Below, one piece after another: positions 34,615-42,668 of a stretch of DNA of 64,000 nt. Within the stretch, counting starts at the first letter, position 1. Every line of letters starts with the position of its first letter. The stretch is from Rhodobacteraceae bacterium EL129 (lineage in GTDB: Bacteria; Pseudomonadota; Alphaproteobacteria; Rhodobacterales; Rhodobacteraceae). The stretch is from contig ONZJ01000002.1 in the NCBI GenBank assembly GCA_900313005.1, forward strand, positions 3,197,909-3,261,908. The letters run 5' to 3'. A program made the translations under genes and the position numbers. The notes beneath the pieces are model-generated. The model searched no databases. It saw only the letters and a list, made by a program, of their open reading frames with translations, and was not told the DNA's origin.

Positions 34615-35022
34615 CTAGAACTCTAGCTTCATTAAAACAGAACGATCATGTGCTATAACTCCACTCGGCGAACTTACGTCAAAAAATCCGACATTTGCGC
34701 TAATAGCGTTTTGAATGACTGATTGGCGAGCAGTTCCAGAAACTGACCAAGCAAAGGCCATGTAAATCGCGCTTTCTGCTAGCATGTAGTCAGTCACCTC
34801 AGGATCATCGACCTGTGCCTCTGAAATCGCGTGAGGACCGTTCATAGGCGGAAAGGTTTGACGTAGACTATCATAGAAAGCCCCTAGGTTACCTGTCATC
34901 CCATGAGGTGAGAAATAGTCGCGCGGGTCATCCCATTTAGTGACATCTTCGTACCACCTTATGAAATTGTCTCGGTTCCGGGGGGCAACTGCTTGATCAA
35001 AAACCATTAGATCGTAGCTCAT
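34615..35022 (-). CDS. Conserved hypothetical protein inserted between ttdA and ttdB
   Basis: A 135-residue protein of unknown function beginning MSYDLMVFD, a start shared by a widespread family of small unknown proteins. It is rich in aromatics, with FIRWYEDVTKWDDP and YMAFAWSVSG. No signal peptide or membrane segment. The start ATG at 35022 overlaps the ttdA stop (ATGA) and the stop is two bases from ttdB. The DNA is much lower in GC than its neighbours: 80 of 180 bases (44%) at 34621-34800 by hand count against 40 of 60 (67%) at 35101-35160, which suggests recent acquisition. Confidence 0.7.
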   Translation of the reverse strand: MSYDLMVFDQAVAPRNRDNFIRWYEDVTKWDDPRDYFSPHGMTGNLGAFYDSLRQTFPPMNGPHAISEAQVDDPEVTDYMLAESAIYMAFAWSVSGTARQSVIQNAISANVGFFDVSSPSGVIAHDRSVLMKLEF

Positions 35023-35975
35023 TCCGCCGCCTCCTTCACCGTGTCCCACTCCACCGTCTCACGTCGCTGATAGGGCGTAAACCAATCCGGGTCCGTGCGG
35101 TGCTCCACCCTCCCATCAGCTTGGATGCGGGCCACGGCACGGCGCGAGGACAGGCAAAAGGCGTGTACGGACATGGGCAAACCGCCGGTGTGGCAATAGC
35201 CCACCTCGATGTTGCAATCGATCACCATGTTCTTGCCAACAAAGCCCATCGCCCCCATTCCGATGGAGTTGCCAAGCTCTTTGAACTCATCCTCCATCTT
35301 GGCAATTTCAGGATCCGAATTGCGGCTGCCCACCACGCGCAGGGTGGAGGCACGTTTGCCTAAGGTCATACAAATATCCTTGGAGCCGCCCAGTCCAATG
35401 CCGATGATCGCCGGTTGACAGGCGAGGCCGCGTTTGCCGAAGGCCATAAGGCTGTCGAGATAGAACCGTTTGATGCCTTCAATACCGTCCGAGGGAAACA
35501 ACATCCGGTAGTCGGTGCCAAACAGCCCGCCCTTGTGCACGGTGATCAGGTCAATCCAGGCACCTTCGGGTTCAAACCCATACTCAATCTCCGGCGCGCC
35601 GATGCCGACGTTGTTATCGTGATCCGTGCGCCACAGAGGATGCACCCGGTTAGGGCGCAAAGGCACGCCGTTGGTGGCATTAGCCGTTGCCCGTCTGAGC
35701 GCTGCCTCCAGCGCCACCATGCCACCCTCCACCTGTGCCTCATTGCCCAGCTTCACGAACCACCGCGGCACGCCAGTGTCGCCACACATGGCGCGGCGGT
35801 CCTCCTTGGCGGCCTCGTAATTCTCCAGCATGGCCTTGAGCACAAAGGACGACAGATCGCCGTCTTCGGTGCGCGCCGCCTCTTGCAAGCCATCCAGATA
35901 GTCCTGCGGGATTTCGATGGCGGCTTTGTCCATCAGCGTTTCGGCAGTGGATTGGATTAGGGAGAGGGGGATCAT
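35019..35975 (-). CDS. ttdA: Class I fumarase / L(+)-tartrate dehydratase alpha subunit
   Basis: A 318-residue alpha subunit carrying the 4Fe-4S cluster. Cys residues in RRAMCGDTGVPRWF, RGLACQPAIIGIG and IDCNIEVGYCHTGG fit the cluster ligands; IGLGGSKDICMTLGKRA is a family signature. ATG at 35975 overlaps the stop of the upstream unknown gene (ATGA); an in-frame ATG at 35987 is possible but lies inside that gene. It works with ttdB after the unknown gene in between. The operon begins with an SDH-like complex. Confidence 0.88.
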   Translation of the reverse strand: MIPLSLIQSTAETLMDKAAIEIPQDYLDGLQEAARTEDGDLSSFVLKAMLENYEAAKEDRRAMCGDTGVPRWFVKLGNEAQVEGGMVALEAALRRATANATNGVPLRPNRVHPLWRTDHDNNVGIGAPEIEYGFEPEGAWIDLITVHKGGLFGTDYRMLFPSDGIEGIKRFYLDSLMAFGKRGLACQPAIIGIGLGGSKDICMTLGKRASTLRVVGSRNSDPEIAKMEDEFKELGNSIGMGAMGFVGKNMVIDCNIEVGYCHTGGLPMSVHAFCLSSRRAVARIQADGRVEHRTDPDWFTPYQRRETVEWDTVKEAAE

Positions 35976-36475
35976 CTTTGCGCCCATTCACGTTTAAAGT
36001 CCTCGAGGGTTTTCGTGATGCCAAACACCTCGCCGTCGAAAGTATGCGTGCAGCAATGGCACAGCGGCTCCATCGTTTCGGCTGTCAGGGTGGGATCGGT
36101 TTTCTGCAGGATTCCTTCGGCGTCCACAAACAGCCCGCTGAAGAAACTACTTTCGCCGTATCTGACGAGATCCTTTGCATCCCCAGCATCCAAAGAGACG
36201 ATCCAGAAGATAGGCTCTTGGGTGTCCAGTCGTTCCACTGCCTCGCTGAATACATCATCCCAGTCTTGCCCCACCTTCGAGATCAGGAACTTGAAGAGTG
36301 GCTTGTAATCACGCCCATGCCGGTGTTTGGAGTGCACCGAAGTATCCGGCGACTTGGCTTCACGCTTGGTGTTGCGTTGATAGCGGTAGTCGCTGCCATA
36401 GCCGTGATCCACCCCATGTGTGCGGGTGTTCACCGACCGATAGAGCGGCTTTTTCTTGAAATCGCGTTTGGCCAT
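35972..36475 (-). CDS. Conserved hypothetical protein in SDH/fumarase operon
   Basis: A 167-residue soluble protein with a very basic N-terminal third (MAKRDFKKKPLYRSVNTRTHG, many His and Arg), a middle FLISKVGQDWDDVFSEAVERLD segment, and an end with CHCCTHTFDG that could bind a metal. I recall proteins of this look in many proteobacteria without known function. It overlaps the flavoprotein stop by one base (TGATG) and the ttdA start by four bases, so it is locked into the operon. Its role in dicarboxylate metabolism is unclear. Confidence 0.65.
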   Translation of the reverse strand: MAKRDFKKKPLYRSVNTRTHGVDHGYGSDYRYQRNTKREAKSPDTSVHSKHRHGRDYKPLFKFLISKVGQDWDDVFSEAVERLDTQEPIFWIVSLDAGDAKDLVRYGESSFFSGLFVDAEGILQKTDPTLTAETMEPLCHCCTHTFDGEVFGITKTLEDFKREWAQR

Positions 36476-38223
36476 CAGGGTGCCTCCACCAATGTCTCGG
36501 GCGAACCTTCAGGGAGAATTGTCTCCCCCGGGCGTACGATGGTGAACTGCACCGGCTCGCGTCTGATTTCCACGTCTTCGCTGTCCATTTGAGCCACCGT
36601 AAAATCGCTGTCTTCCATCGCGCCCGGATCGGGGAAATCCTCGCGATAATGCGCCCCGCGGGAATTTTCGCGGGCCATGGCCGCCAGCGTGATCACCTCG
36701 GATATATCACAAAGTGAGCGTAGGTTGAGCCAGTCGTGCCACGTCAGGTTAAACGCCGTGTTACTGCCGTCCACACCTGCGTCCATCATATCGTTGCTGA
36801 TATCGCTGAGGCCCAGCAAGGCGCGGTTCATGCCTGCCTCGGTACGCATCACGCCAACACCCTCCCACATCAGATCCTGCAATTCCTTCCGCAAAGGCTG
36901 TATCGGGCGCGGTTTGCGGGTGAGCGGGTAGGTGGCGCGTTCAAACTCGGTGGCCAGCACATCCTCATCCGGGTCGCGCAGGGACATGCCGCGAATATCC
37001 GCGCCCATCGTATCACCAGCAATGCCGCCATAGACAGTCGAATTGGCCACGCCATTTCCGCCCAACCGGTTTGAGCCATGCGCGCCACCTGCGTCCTCGC
37101 CTGCCACGTAAAGCCCTTCCATCGCGGTGCGGGTGTCCACATCCACCACCACGCCGCCCATGAAATAATGCGCCGTAGGAACGACCTCGACACGGCCCCC
37201 TGCCAGATCGAACCCCGAGTCTGTACAGCGTTTGACCATGCCTTTGAATTTTTCTGCCACCCACTCTGGCCCCAGATGGGACATGGAGATGAACACGCCT
37301 TCCTGCGCAGGATCGTTGTTCTTGCGCATCTCAGCATAGATGCCCCGGCTGACCACATCGCGAGTAGCACGTTCGCCCTTGGTGTCATAGTCGAACATGA
37401 AGCGTTGGCCAGCGTGGTTGATCAACTGCCCCCCTGCCCCACGCAGGCCTTCTTCCAACACCGTGCCGGTCATACGCGTGTGATCCCCTGCCAGCAGGCC
37501 CGTGGGATGAAACTGCACCATCTCCATATCGCGCAGAGGCAGCCCAGCGCGCAGGGCCATCGCCAAGCCATCCATCGTTTTGTCACCCGAGGGGGTGTGA
37601 TACTTGTACATCGACGGTCCACCGCCAGTGCCCATTAGCACCGTCTTGGCCCGCACCAGACGGAATTGCCCAGAGCGCATGTCGATCATCAAGACGCCCG
37701 CCAGCGCTGACTTGTCCCTGGTGGGGATCAACCCGACCGCGCGGTGGTCCTGCAGTTTCTCAACACCGCTGGCCAAGACCTTCTCCATCAGGCGATTGAT
37801 GATCTCGATCCCGGTCAGATCGCCTTTATGCACGGTGCGGTCGGCGGTTTGCCCGGCAAAGGCCTTCTGATGCAAGGATCCATCCGGGTTACGATCAAAG
37901 AAACACCCCACTTCGTTTTCCAGTTCACGAATGCGCACCACGGCCTGTTCGCAAAGCCGCCAGGCCATATCTTGATTGGGCAACCATTTACCGCCCTGAA
38001 TGGTGTCCATAAAATGCCGCTCGACCGTGTCGCCGCCACCCAAAGCCACGTTATAGCCCCCCTGCACCATCCGCGTGCAGCCGCATTTGCCGATCAGACC
38101 TTTGACGGCGATGGTGATCTTCGTCCCCTCGGGTGCAGATTGTTGCGCGTGAAGTGCTGCAAACAGACCTGCCCCCCCCGCGCCGAGGATCAGGACATCT
38201 GTATCATACCGCTCAATCTGCAT
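36475..38223 (-). CDS. sdhA: Succinate dehydrogenase/fumarate reductase flavoprotein-like subunit
   Basis: A 582-residue flavoprotein. LILGAGGAGLFAALHA (11-26) binds FAD; MVQFHPTGL, EEGLRGAGG, TAHYFMGG and SNRLGGN hold the dicarboxylate-binding His and Arg residues. The segment that in SdhA reads S-H-T before Q-G-G reads CGCTRMVQGG here, so the His that attaches FAD covalently is Cys49. FAD is then probably held without that bond, which in relatives shifts activity away from succinate oxidation. It is the fourth gene of the operon sdhB-sdhD-sdhC-sdhA-like and overlaps the sdhC stop by one base. A fumarate-reductase-like or alternative dicarboxylate role is possible. Confidence 0.85.
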   Translation of the reverse strand: MQIERYDTDVLILGAGGAGLFAALHAQQSAPEGTKITIAVKGLIGKCGCTRMVQGGYNVALGGGDTVERHFMDTIQGGKWLPNQDMAWRLCEQAVVRIRELENEVGCFFDRNPDGSLHQKAFAGQTADRTVHKGDLTGIEIINRLMEKVLASGVEKLQDHRAVGLIPTRDKSALAGVLMIDMRSGQFRLVRAKTVLMGTGGGPSMYKYHTPSGDKTMDGLAMALRAGLPLRDMEMVQFHPTGLLAGDHTRMTGTVLEEGLRGAGGQLINHAGQRFMFDYDTKGERATRDVVSRGIYAEMRKNNDPAQEGVFISMSHLGPEWVAEKFKGMVKRCTDSGFDLAGGRVEVVPTAHYFMGGVVVDVDTRTAMEGLYVAGEDAGGAHGSNRLGGNGVANSTVYGGIAGDTMGADIRGMSLRDPDEDVLATEFERATYPLTRKPRPIQPLRKELQDLMWEGVGVMRTEAGMNRALLGLSDISNDMMDAGVDGSNTAFNLTWHDWLNLRSLCDISEVITLAAMARENSRGAHYREDFPDPGAMEDSDFTVAQMDSEDVEIRREPVQFTIVRPGETILPEGSPETLVEAP

Positions 38224-38576
38224 TAGATCGCCCGCATCAGGAACAGTGTGGCGATCAGAAAGGACAATGCCGCCGCCCCTGCGGCCAATAACTTCTGCGG
38301 CGCACTCCACGGCAACCATTCAAGGGCCATAAGGCGCAAGCCGCCAAACATGTGGACAGCCAGCAGAAAGACGAGGCCAAACTCGATCAGTTTCAGCATC
38401 CCTGCCTCGGTCAGGTGTAACATTCCATCCAGGCGTGCGGGGTTTGTCATTGCCAGCGACAACACCCAGAAATGCAGGGGCAGAAAGAGCGCCAGCGTCA
38501 GCCCTGACAGACGGTGCAAGATATAGGCCAGCCAAAGCGGGTGCGCCCGTGATGTGATGCCCCGTGCCGCTTTCAT
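38223..38576 (-). CDS. sdhC: SDH/FRD membrane anchor subunit (SdhC-like)
   Basis: A 117-residue membrane subunit with three hydrophobic helices. YILHRLSGLTLALFLPLHF carries the SdhC H-R-x-S-G motif, and HMFGGLRLM holds the likely haem-binding His. The short length is normal. ATG at 38576 overlaps the previous stop (ATGA). It anchors the flavoprotein and iron-sulfur subunits and passes electrons to quinone. Confidence 0.8.
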   Translation of the reverse strand: MKAARGITSRAHPLWLAYILHRLSGLTLALFLPLHFWVLSLAMTNPARLDGMLHLTEAGMLKLIEFGLVFLLAVHMFGGLRLMALEWLPWSAPQKLLAAGAAALSFLIATLFLMRAI

Positions 38577-38905
38577 ACGATTGTCACGGCCCAGACAGCG
38601 CGTGCTCCCAAAGTGAAGAGGCCGAGGCCTGTGATCCACATCACAACCTCCAAAGTGGCCCCCTTTACACCGGCCCATTCATGCAGGATGGCGCGCAGGC
38701 CGATCGCGCCGTGAATGGCGACAGCCAATACGAACGTGCCGTAGAACATAAACCACAGTACCGATCCCTGCGTGCGCCCCAGGATTTCAGCAGCGCTCAA
38801 CCCGCCGCGAATGGCATAGATCATGACCGCCAGATGCCCTAGCACCAGCGGCGCCATCAGCAGGGCCGTGATGCGTTGCAACAGGTATAAACGCAGGGTC
38901 AGCAT
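38573..38905 (-). CDS. sdhD: SDH/FRD membrane anchor subunit (SdhD-like)
   Basis: A 110-residue protein with three membrane helices (about 14-33, 49-70, 86-105). HLAVMIYAIRGG and HGAIGLRAILHEW supply candidate haem-ligand His residues. It starts by one-base overlap with the iron-sulfur gene (TGATG) and ends by overlap with the SdhC-like gene. Identified mainly by position and topology. Confidence 0.75.
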   Translation of the reverse strand: MLTLRLYLLQRITALLMAPLVLGHLAVMIYAIRGGLSAAEILGRTQGSVLWFMFYGTFVLAVAIHGAIGLRAILHEWAGVKGATLEVVMWITGLGLFTLGARAVWAVTIV

Positions 38906-39627
38906 CAGAGGCCCCGTTTGAACAAGGATTTGAAGGTCTCGCGTTTCAGCCCGGCGATGGCCGACATCGGGTCCAGATCATTGGGGCAGTAGGCCGTGCA
39001 GGACCCCATGGAATGGCAATTGTGGCAGCCGCCCGCCCCAGAGACAGACTCCAGAATGGCCAAGCGCCCGTCGTCTTTGGCGTCATTCAGCAAGGTCCAT
39101 GCGCGTTGCAAAGCCGCAGGACCAAGGTAGTCGGGGTTGCCTGTCACGGTGTCGCAGGCGGCGTAGCACACCGCACAATTGATACATTCGATCCCGGCAT
39201 TTGCTGCGACACGTGCTTTGCTGTTTTCGTCTACGGCGGCAATCGGCTCTTTGCGTGAAGCCGACGGATGGTGCACAGCCTCTGCGGCAACCCATTTGTC
39301 GAAAAAAGGGTCCATATCGACAGCTAGATCCTTGATCACTGGCAAATTGCGCAGCGGGCCAATCTCGATTTCATGGCCATTGAGCACTTTGGAAACATGG
39401 GTTCGGCAGGTCCAACGCGGCACACCATTGACCATCATCGCACAGCTGCCACACATGCCCACCCGGCAAGCAAAACGATAGCTGAGCGTCTGGTCTGCAT
39501 TTTGTTGCACCCATGAGACAACGTCCAGAACCGTCTGATTGTCATAGGCAGGAACGTTAAAGACGCTCTGCACCGAGGATGCGCCTGCACCACGATCAAT
39601 CGTCACTTTAAGTATGTTTGTGGTCAT
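38905..39627 (-). CDS. sdhB: SDH/FRD iron-sulfur subunit
   Basis: A 240-residue electron-transfer subunit. CRVGMCGSCAMMVNG plus WTC binds the 2Fe-2S cluster, CINCAVCYAAC a 4Fe-4S cluster, and CHNCHSMGSCTAYCP the third cluster. First gene of the operon; ATG at 39627 fits the family start, and an upstream in-frame ATG at 39726 would add an unlikely basic tail. It faces the IclR gene across a 239-bp gap with possible operators. Confidence 0.9.
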   Translation of the reverse strand: MTTNILKVTIDRGAGASSVQSVFNVPAYDNQTVLDVVSWVQQNADQTLSYRFACRVGMCGSCAMMVNGVPRWTCRTHVSKVLNGHEIEIGPLRNLPVIKDLAVDMDPFFDKWVAAEAVHHPSASRKEPIAAVDENSKARVAANAGIECINCAVCYAACDTVTGNPDYLGPAALQRAWTLLNDAKDDGRLAILESVSGAGGCHNCHSMGSCTAYCPNDLDPMSAIAGLKRETFKSLFKRGL

Positions 39628-39741
39628 ATCGGGGGTCTCTTCCCAATTTGGGCCGTCTTTCCACCCAGCGTAAAAGAAAGCTTGTCTTGATAAACGCGAA
39701 AAAATCTTTCTCTCAATGTAAGCCAACCTTAATCAAGGGAT

Positions 39742-39755
39742 GATAGTATTCTATC
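39742..39755. promoter_or_regulatory. Small inverted repeat in the SDH/IclR divergent region
   Basis: GATAG-TATT-CTATC, a perfect 5-bp inverted repeat between the sdhB-like and IclR genes. The region (39628-39866) also has A-rich runs near 39705. It is the likely place of the divergent promoters; the repeat is a weak operator candidate. Confidence 0.35.
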
Positions 39756-39866
39756 TTTCTTCAGGAGCTTTTGAACAGTGCGTGCTTTTTTCCACGGTGG
39801 GGTTTCCTTGCTGCGCAGAAAGGACACTGCTTGTTGCGCGGAAATTTTTCCGATAACCCCATCCTC

Positions 39867-40649
39867 ATGCAAAGCTCAATCGTCGCCAAACTTCTGTCGC
39901 TTCTCACCCTGATTTCAGAGACGCAGAAACCTTTGACCTTTTCCGAGCTGGTCAAGAAAAGCGGCCTGAACAAAAGCACGCTTCACCGGCTCTTGGCGAT
40001 TGGGATGGAAGAGCGGTTGGTGCAGTACGACAAGCATCGCAAGGTCTATCTGTTGGGTCCCAAAGTGTTCGATCTGGTGCGCAATGCCTACTCTGGATAC
40101 GACATACAGGCCGTCGCGCTGGACGAAATGATCAGGCTGCATGAACGCTTTGACGCGAATGTCACCATTGGGATTCCCAGCGGGATGGAAGTGGTTTATC
40201 TGCGCATCCTGGAATCGCTGCAGACCTTGGGAGGCGTGCAGCGTCCAGGCATGCGCGAACCAGTTCATTGCTCAGCATCGGGCAAGGCTCTGATGGCGTT
40301 TCTGCCCGAGCAGGTGATTAACGCCAAACTCGAAGGATATGTCTTCGATCAATTCACGGATCGTACCATTAACAATGTCGCGGCGTTCCGCGCCGCCTTG
40401 GCCAAGGTGCGTCAGGATGGGTTTGCAACGAACGATTGCGAAGAGTACGATAATTTCATCGGCATTGCCGCTCCGATCTTTAACTATATGAGCGAACCGA
40501 TTGCCGTTCTGAACATCTGGACCAATGTGCCACGCCATTCATTCGAACAAATTCTCGACTGGTCCGATGATCTGAAAGAAGCGGCTCAAAATGTGACCGG
40601 TCTAATTGGGGGACTCGCCCCGACACGTATGACCCTTAGTGACGCCTAG
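39867..40649 (+). CDS. IclR family transcriptional regulator
   Basis: A 260-residue regulator with the IclR winged helix at LTFSELVKKSGLNKSTLHRLLAIG (about 20-43) and an effector domain with RPGMREPVHCSASGKALMAF and NDCEEYDNFIGIAAPIF, typical of the family. ATG at 39867 matches the usual family start though no strong ribosome site precedes it; an in-frame TTG at 39771, with AGGAG close upstream, would add 32 residues. It is divergent from the SDH-like operon and its stop codon shares the four bases CTAG with the stop of the convergent cupin gene. Perfect IclR-like operators lie at 42335 and 42617. Confidence 0.88.
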   Translation: MQSSIVAKLLSLLTLISETQKPLTFSELVKKSGLNKSTLHRLLAIGMEERLVQYDKHRKVYLLGPKVFDLVRNAYSGYDIQAVALDEMIRLHERFDANVTIGIPSGMEVVYLRILESLQTLGGVQRPGMREPVHCSASGKALMAFLPEQVINAKLEGYVFDQFTDRTINNVAAFRAALAKVRQDGFATNDCEEYDNFIGIAAPIFNYMSEPIAVLNIWTNVPRHSFEQILDWSDDLKEAAQNVTGLIGGLAPTRMTLSDA

Positions 40650-40992
40650 ACCGCGCAGATCACGAAGTGCTTTTTGATGTGGTCTTCTACGGTCCACTCG
40701 GTCTGCAAACCGCTTTCCATCACAAACGCATCGCCTGCTGCCACGTGGCAGCTGTTGCCGTCACCCGTGCGGATGGTCGCCGCACCTTCAAGAACATGAC
40801 AAAACTCAACCTGATCCTGCATCACGGCGGTAAACACGCCAGCCGTGCTCTCCCAAATGCCTGATTTAATCGTGTCGCCCCGGACGGATGCCATCAGTTG
40901 AGAGTGCTGGCGCGGTGTTCCGCTAACGATGTCACCGGATATATTTTTTCCACGCGGGCCACATCGCAGTCGCGAAAGAGGGTCAATTTCAT
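40646..40992 (-). pseudogene. Cupin-domain protein gene, frameshifted at an A6 run
   Basis: The 3' part encodes a small cupin: SGIWESTAG, FCHVLEGAATI, AAGDAFVMESG and TEWTVEDHIKKHFVI are family motifs. From the good ATG at 40992 (GGAG 8 bases upstream, 15 bases after the oxidoreductase stop) the frame reads MKLTLFRDCDVARVEK and then ends early. In the other frame the text continues ISGDIVSGTPRQHSQLMAS into the cupin. One extra A in the six-A run (T6 on the plus strand, 40944-40949) would join the two. It is either a sequencing error, a real frameshift, or a slippage switch. An ATG at 40894 could still give the 82-residue core alone. Confidence 0.75.
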
Positions 40993-41007
40993 GTCAGGGC
41001 TCCAGTC

Positions 41008-42306
41008 TTATGTGGGGTCAAACAGGGTATCAATTTGATCACGAAGTGTCATCGCGGGTGCGCCAAGCGGGATGACTTTGCGCGCAGCCCAGTGCATCGG
41101 TATGGGCTGAATGGGTGAGATGGGGAAGGGCAGAGTATCGTCGGCTGCACCCAGCACCTTTTGCACCATGGTGCGCGCCATCACCGATGTCATTGCAATC
41201 CCGCGTCCACTGTATCCTAGGCCGGCCAACACGCCCGGCGCAGGTTGATGCAGATGCGGCATCATTTCGGGCGTAACAGCAATGCGTCCGGCCCATGTGG
41301 CTTCGATTTCTGTGTCCGCCAGTTGCGGAAACACGGTGCGCAAGCCGCGCTTCAACCGCTGTACACCTCCCAAAGTGGCCGCATCTTCAGTGCTGCCGAT
41401 GCATCCGAACACCAGGCGCCCATCCCGGTCGTATCGCGAATAGTAAATGGCACGGCGTGTGTCAGCGATGGTTACGGAATTAGGCAGGATCGTTTTACGG
41501 AGGTTGTCCGACAAAGGGGCCGTCGCCAATGAAACGCTGACCATCGGGAAAAAGGTTCGTTTGAGATTGGGCCAAAGGTTGTCTGTGTATCCATTGGTCG
41601 AGAGGATGACCTGCTCGGCTGTCACAGATCCCTCGGGTGTTGTCAGCCGCCACTTGTTGCCGTCTCGAGACATGGCTTGAACTGGAGAACGATCATAAAG
41701 TTCGGCCCCCAATCGGATGGCCGCGCGGGCAAACCCACGTGTCATCGACAAGGGATGCACATGACCGCCATTGGGATGAAAAAGTGAAAAGCCGTAGGCC
41801 TTCGACCCTGTTCGATTTTCAGTTCCCGGGCGGTCCAACCTCTCGATCTTGGTGCCAACGGCGTTCCAGGCTTGTGCCAATCGTTCCAGGTTGTTGCGTG
41901 AGGCGCCGCAATGCGCGGCCTGCACCCAGCCATTCTGTTGTGGATCGCAATCCACAGCGTACTTTTCGATGTCGGCGAACAAGGCGTCGGCTGATCCAAT
42001 TGTTGTTTCGACCAGACGTTCGGCACAGGCCCCACCCAATCGTTTGGCAAGATCATCTGGTGTGGCGCGCCACATCGGGTTGCATTGCCCGCCGCTGCGT
42101 CCAGAAGCCCCATATCCGATGCGCTGAGCTTCGAGCAAAACAACCTTTGCACCTGATTCGGCCAAACCAATGGCCGTGCGGGTCCCAGTCAGCCCTCCAC
42201 CCACAATGACAACGTCAGCTTTGATGTCATCCTGGAGTTTTGCACAAACCGGGGCTTCGCCTGCTGTGCGGTGCCAGTGGATGTCAGCTTCGGTGGTCAC
42301 ACCCAT
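41008..42306 (-). CDS. FAD-dependent amine oxidoreductase (DadA/PuuB-like)
   Basis: A 432-residue flavoprotein of the DAO family. DVVIVGGGLTGTRTAIGLAESG (31-52) is the FAD site, followed by GYGASGRSGGQCNPMW, and VLAGLGYSGRGIAMTS near the end closes the FAD fold. It oxidises a C-N bond of an amine or amino acid. It is divergent from the taurine-type importer, and the broken cupin gene follows 15 bases later, so it probably acts on the imported compound. A role in taurine or N-methyltaurine oxidation is possible but unproven; PuuB-like polyamine oxidation is an alternative. Confidence 0.85.
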   Translation of the reverse strand: MGVTTEADIHWHRTAGEAPVCAKLQDDIKADVVIVGGGLTGTRTAIGLAESGAKVVLLEAQRIGYGASGRSGGQCNPMWRATPDDLAKRLGGACAERLVETTIGSADALFADIEKYAVDCDPQQNGWVQAAHCGASRNNLERLAQAWNAVGTKIERLDRPGTENRTGSKAYGFSLFHPNGGHVHPLSMTRGFARAAIRLGAELYDRSPVQAMSRDGNKWRLTTPEGSVTAEQVILSTNGYTDNLWPNLKRTFFPMVSVSLATAPLSDNLRKTILPNSVTIADTRRAIYYSRYDRDGRLVFGCIGSTEDAATLGGVQRLKRGLRTVFPQLADTEIEATWAGRIAVTPEMMPHLHQPAPGVLAGLGYSGRGIAMTSVMARTMVQKVLGAADDTLPFPISPIQPIPMHWAARKVIPLGAPAMTLRDQIDTLFDPT

Positions 42307-42334
42307 GATTGTGTCTCCTGATCGGATGTTTTTA

Positions 42335-42350
42335 CGGAATTTTTATTCCG
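42335..42350. promoter_or_regulatory. Inverted repeat near oxidoreductase start, candidate IclR site
   Basis: CGGAAT-TTTT-ATTCCG, a perfect 6-bp inverted repeat 29 bases upstream of the oxidoreductase start. The GGAA/TTCC form is like IclR-family sites. Confidence 0.55.
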
Positions 42351-42616
42351 CATTGCAAAACATTGTTTCCGCAATAAAGAACATATTTCCATTCGCGATT
42401 CTGGTCAATGCCATTTGCAAGGATAGCGAAATGTCGGTGAGCTCTCTGAGCTTCAGATTTTTGAAAGCACAGTTTCCATTCCCTGAAACGTGAGGGCGTT
42501 CCAAGCCCCAATACTCATGTCAAACAGGTAATTATGTTGCCGCCGATCACCCCGTGTGAGAAGAAAACAATTGACGGAAGGGGTAAGCCTTCCGTAATCT
42601 CGTTATGCAAAATAAG

Positions 42617-42635
42617 AGTTTCGAAATACGAAACT
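42617..42635. promoter_or_regulatory. Inverted repeat upstream of tauA, candidate IclR site
   Basis: AGTTTCG-AAATA-CGAAACT, a perfect 7-bp inverted repeat, 34 bases upstream of the tauA start. A further half-site CGAAACT at 42650-42656 repeats 21 bases on, two helical turns. Likely operator of the IclR regulator or another local one. Confidence 0.6.
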
Positions 42636-42668
42636 ATAATGCATAATAACGAAACTAGGGAGAACTAC

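Larger units (their letters stand above)
42307..42668. other. 362-bp divergent promoter region
   Basis: Holds the promoters of the oxidoreductase (left) and the tauA-type gene (right). Two perfect inverted repeats, at 42335-42350 and 42617-42635, stand near each start. The middle (42351-42600) has no gene that can be supported. Confidence 0.6.

Noticed and set aside
36475..39627. Calling the complex the main succinate dehydrogenase of the cell
   Set aside because: The flavoprotein lacks the FAD-binding His and the operon has no other citric-acid-cycle genes such as sucAB, so a paralogous complex is more likely.
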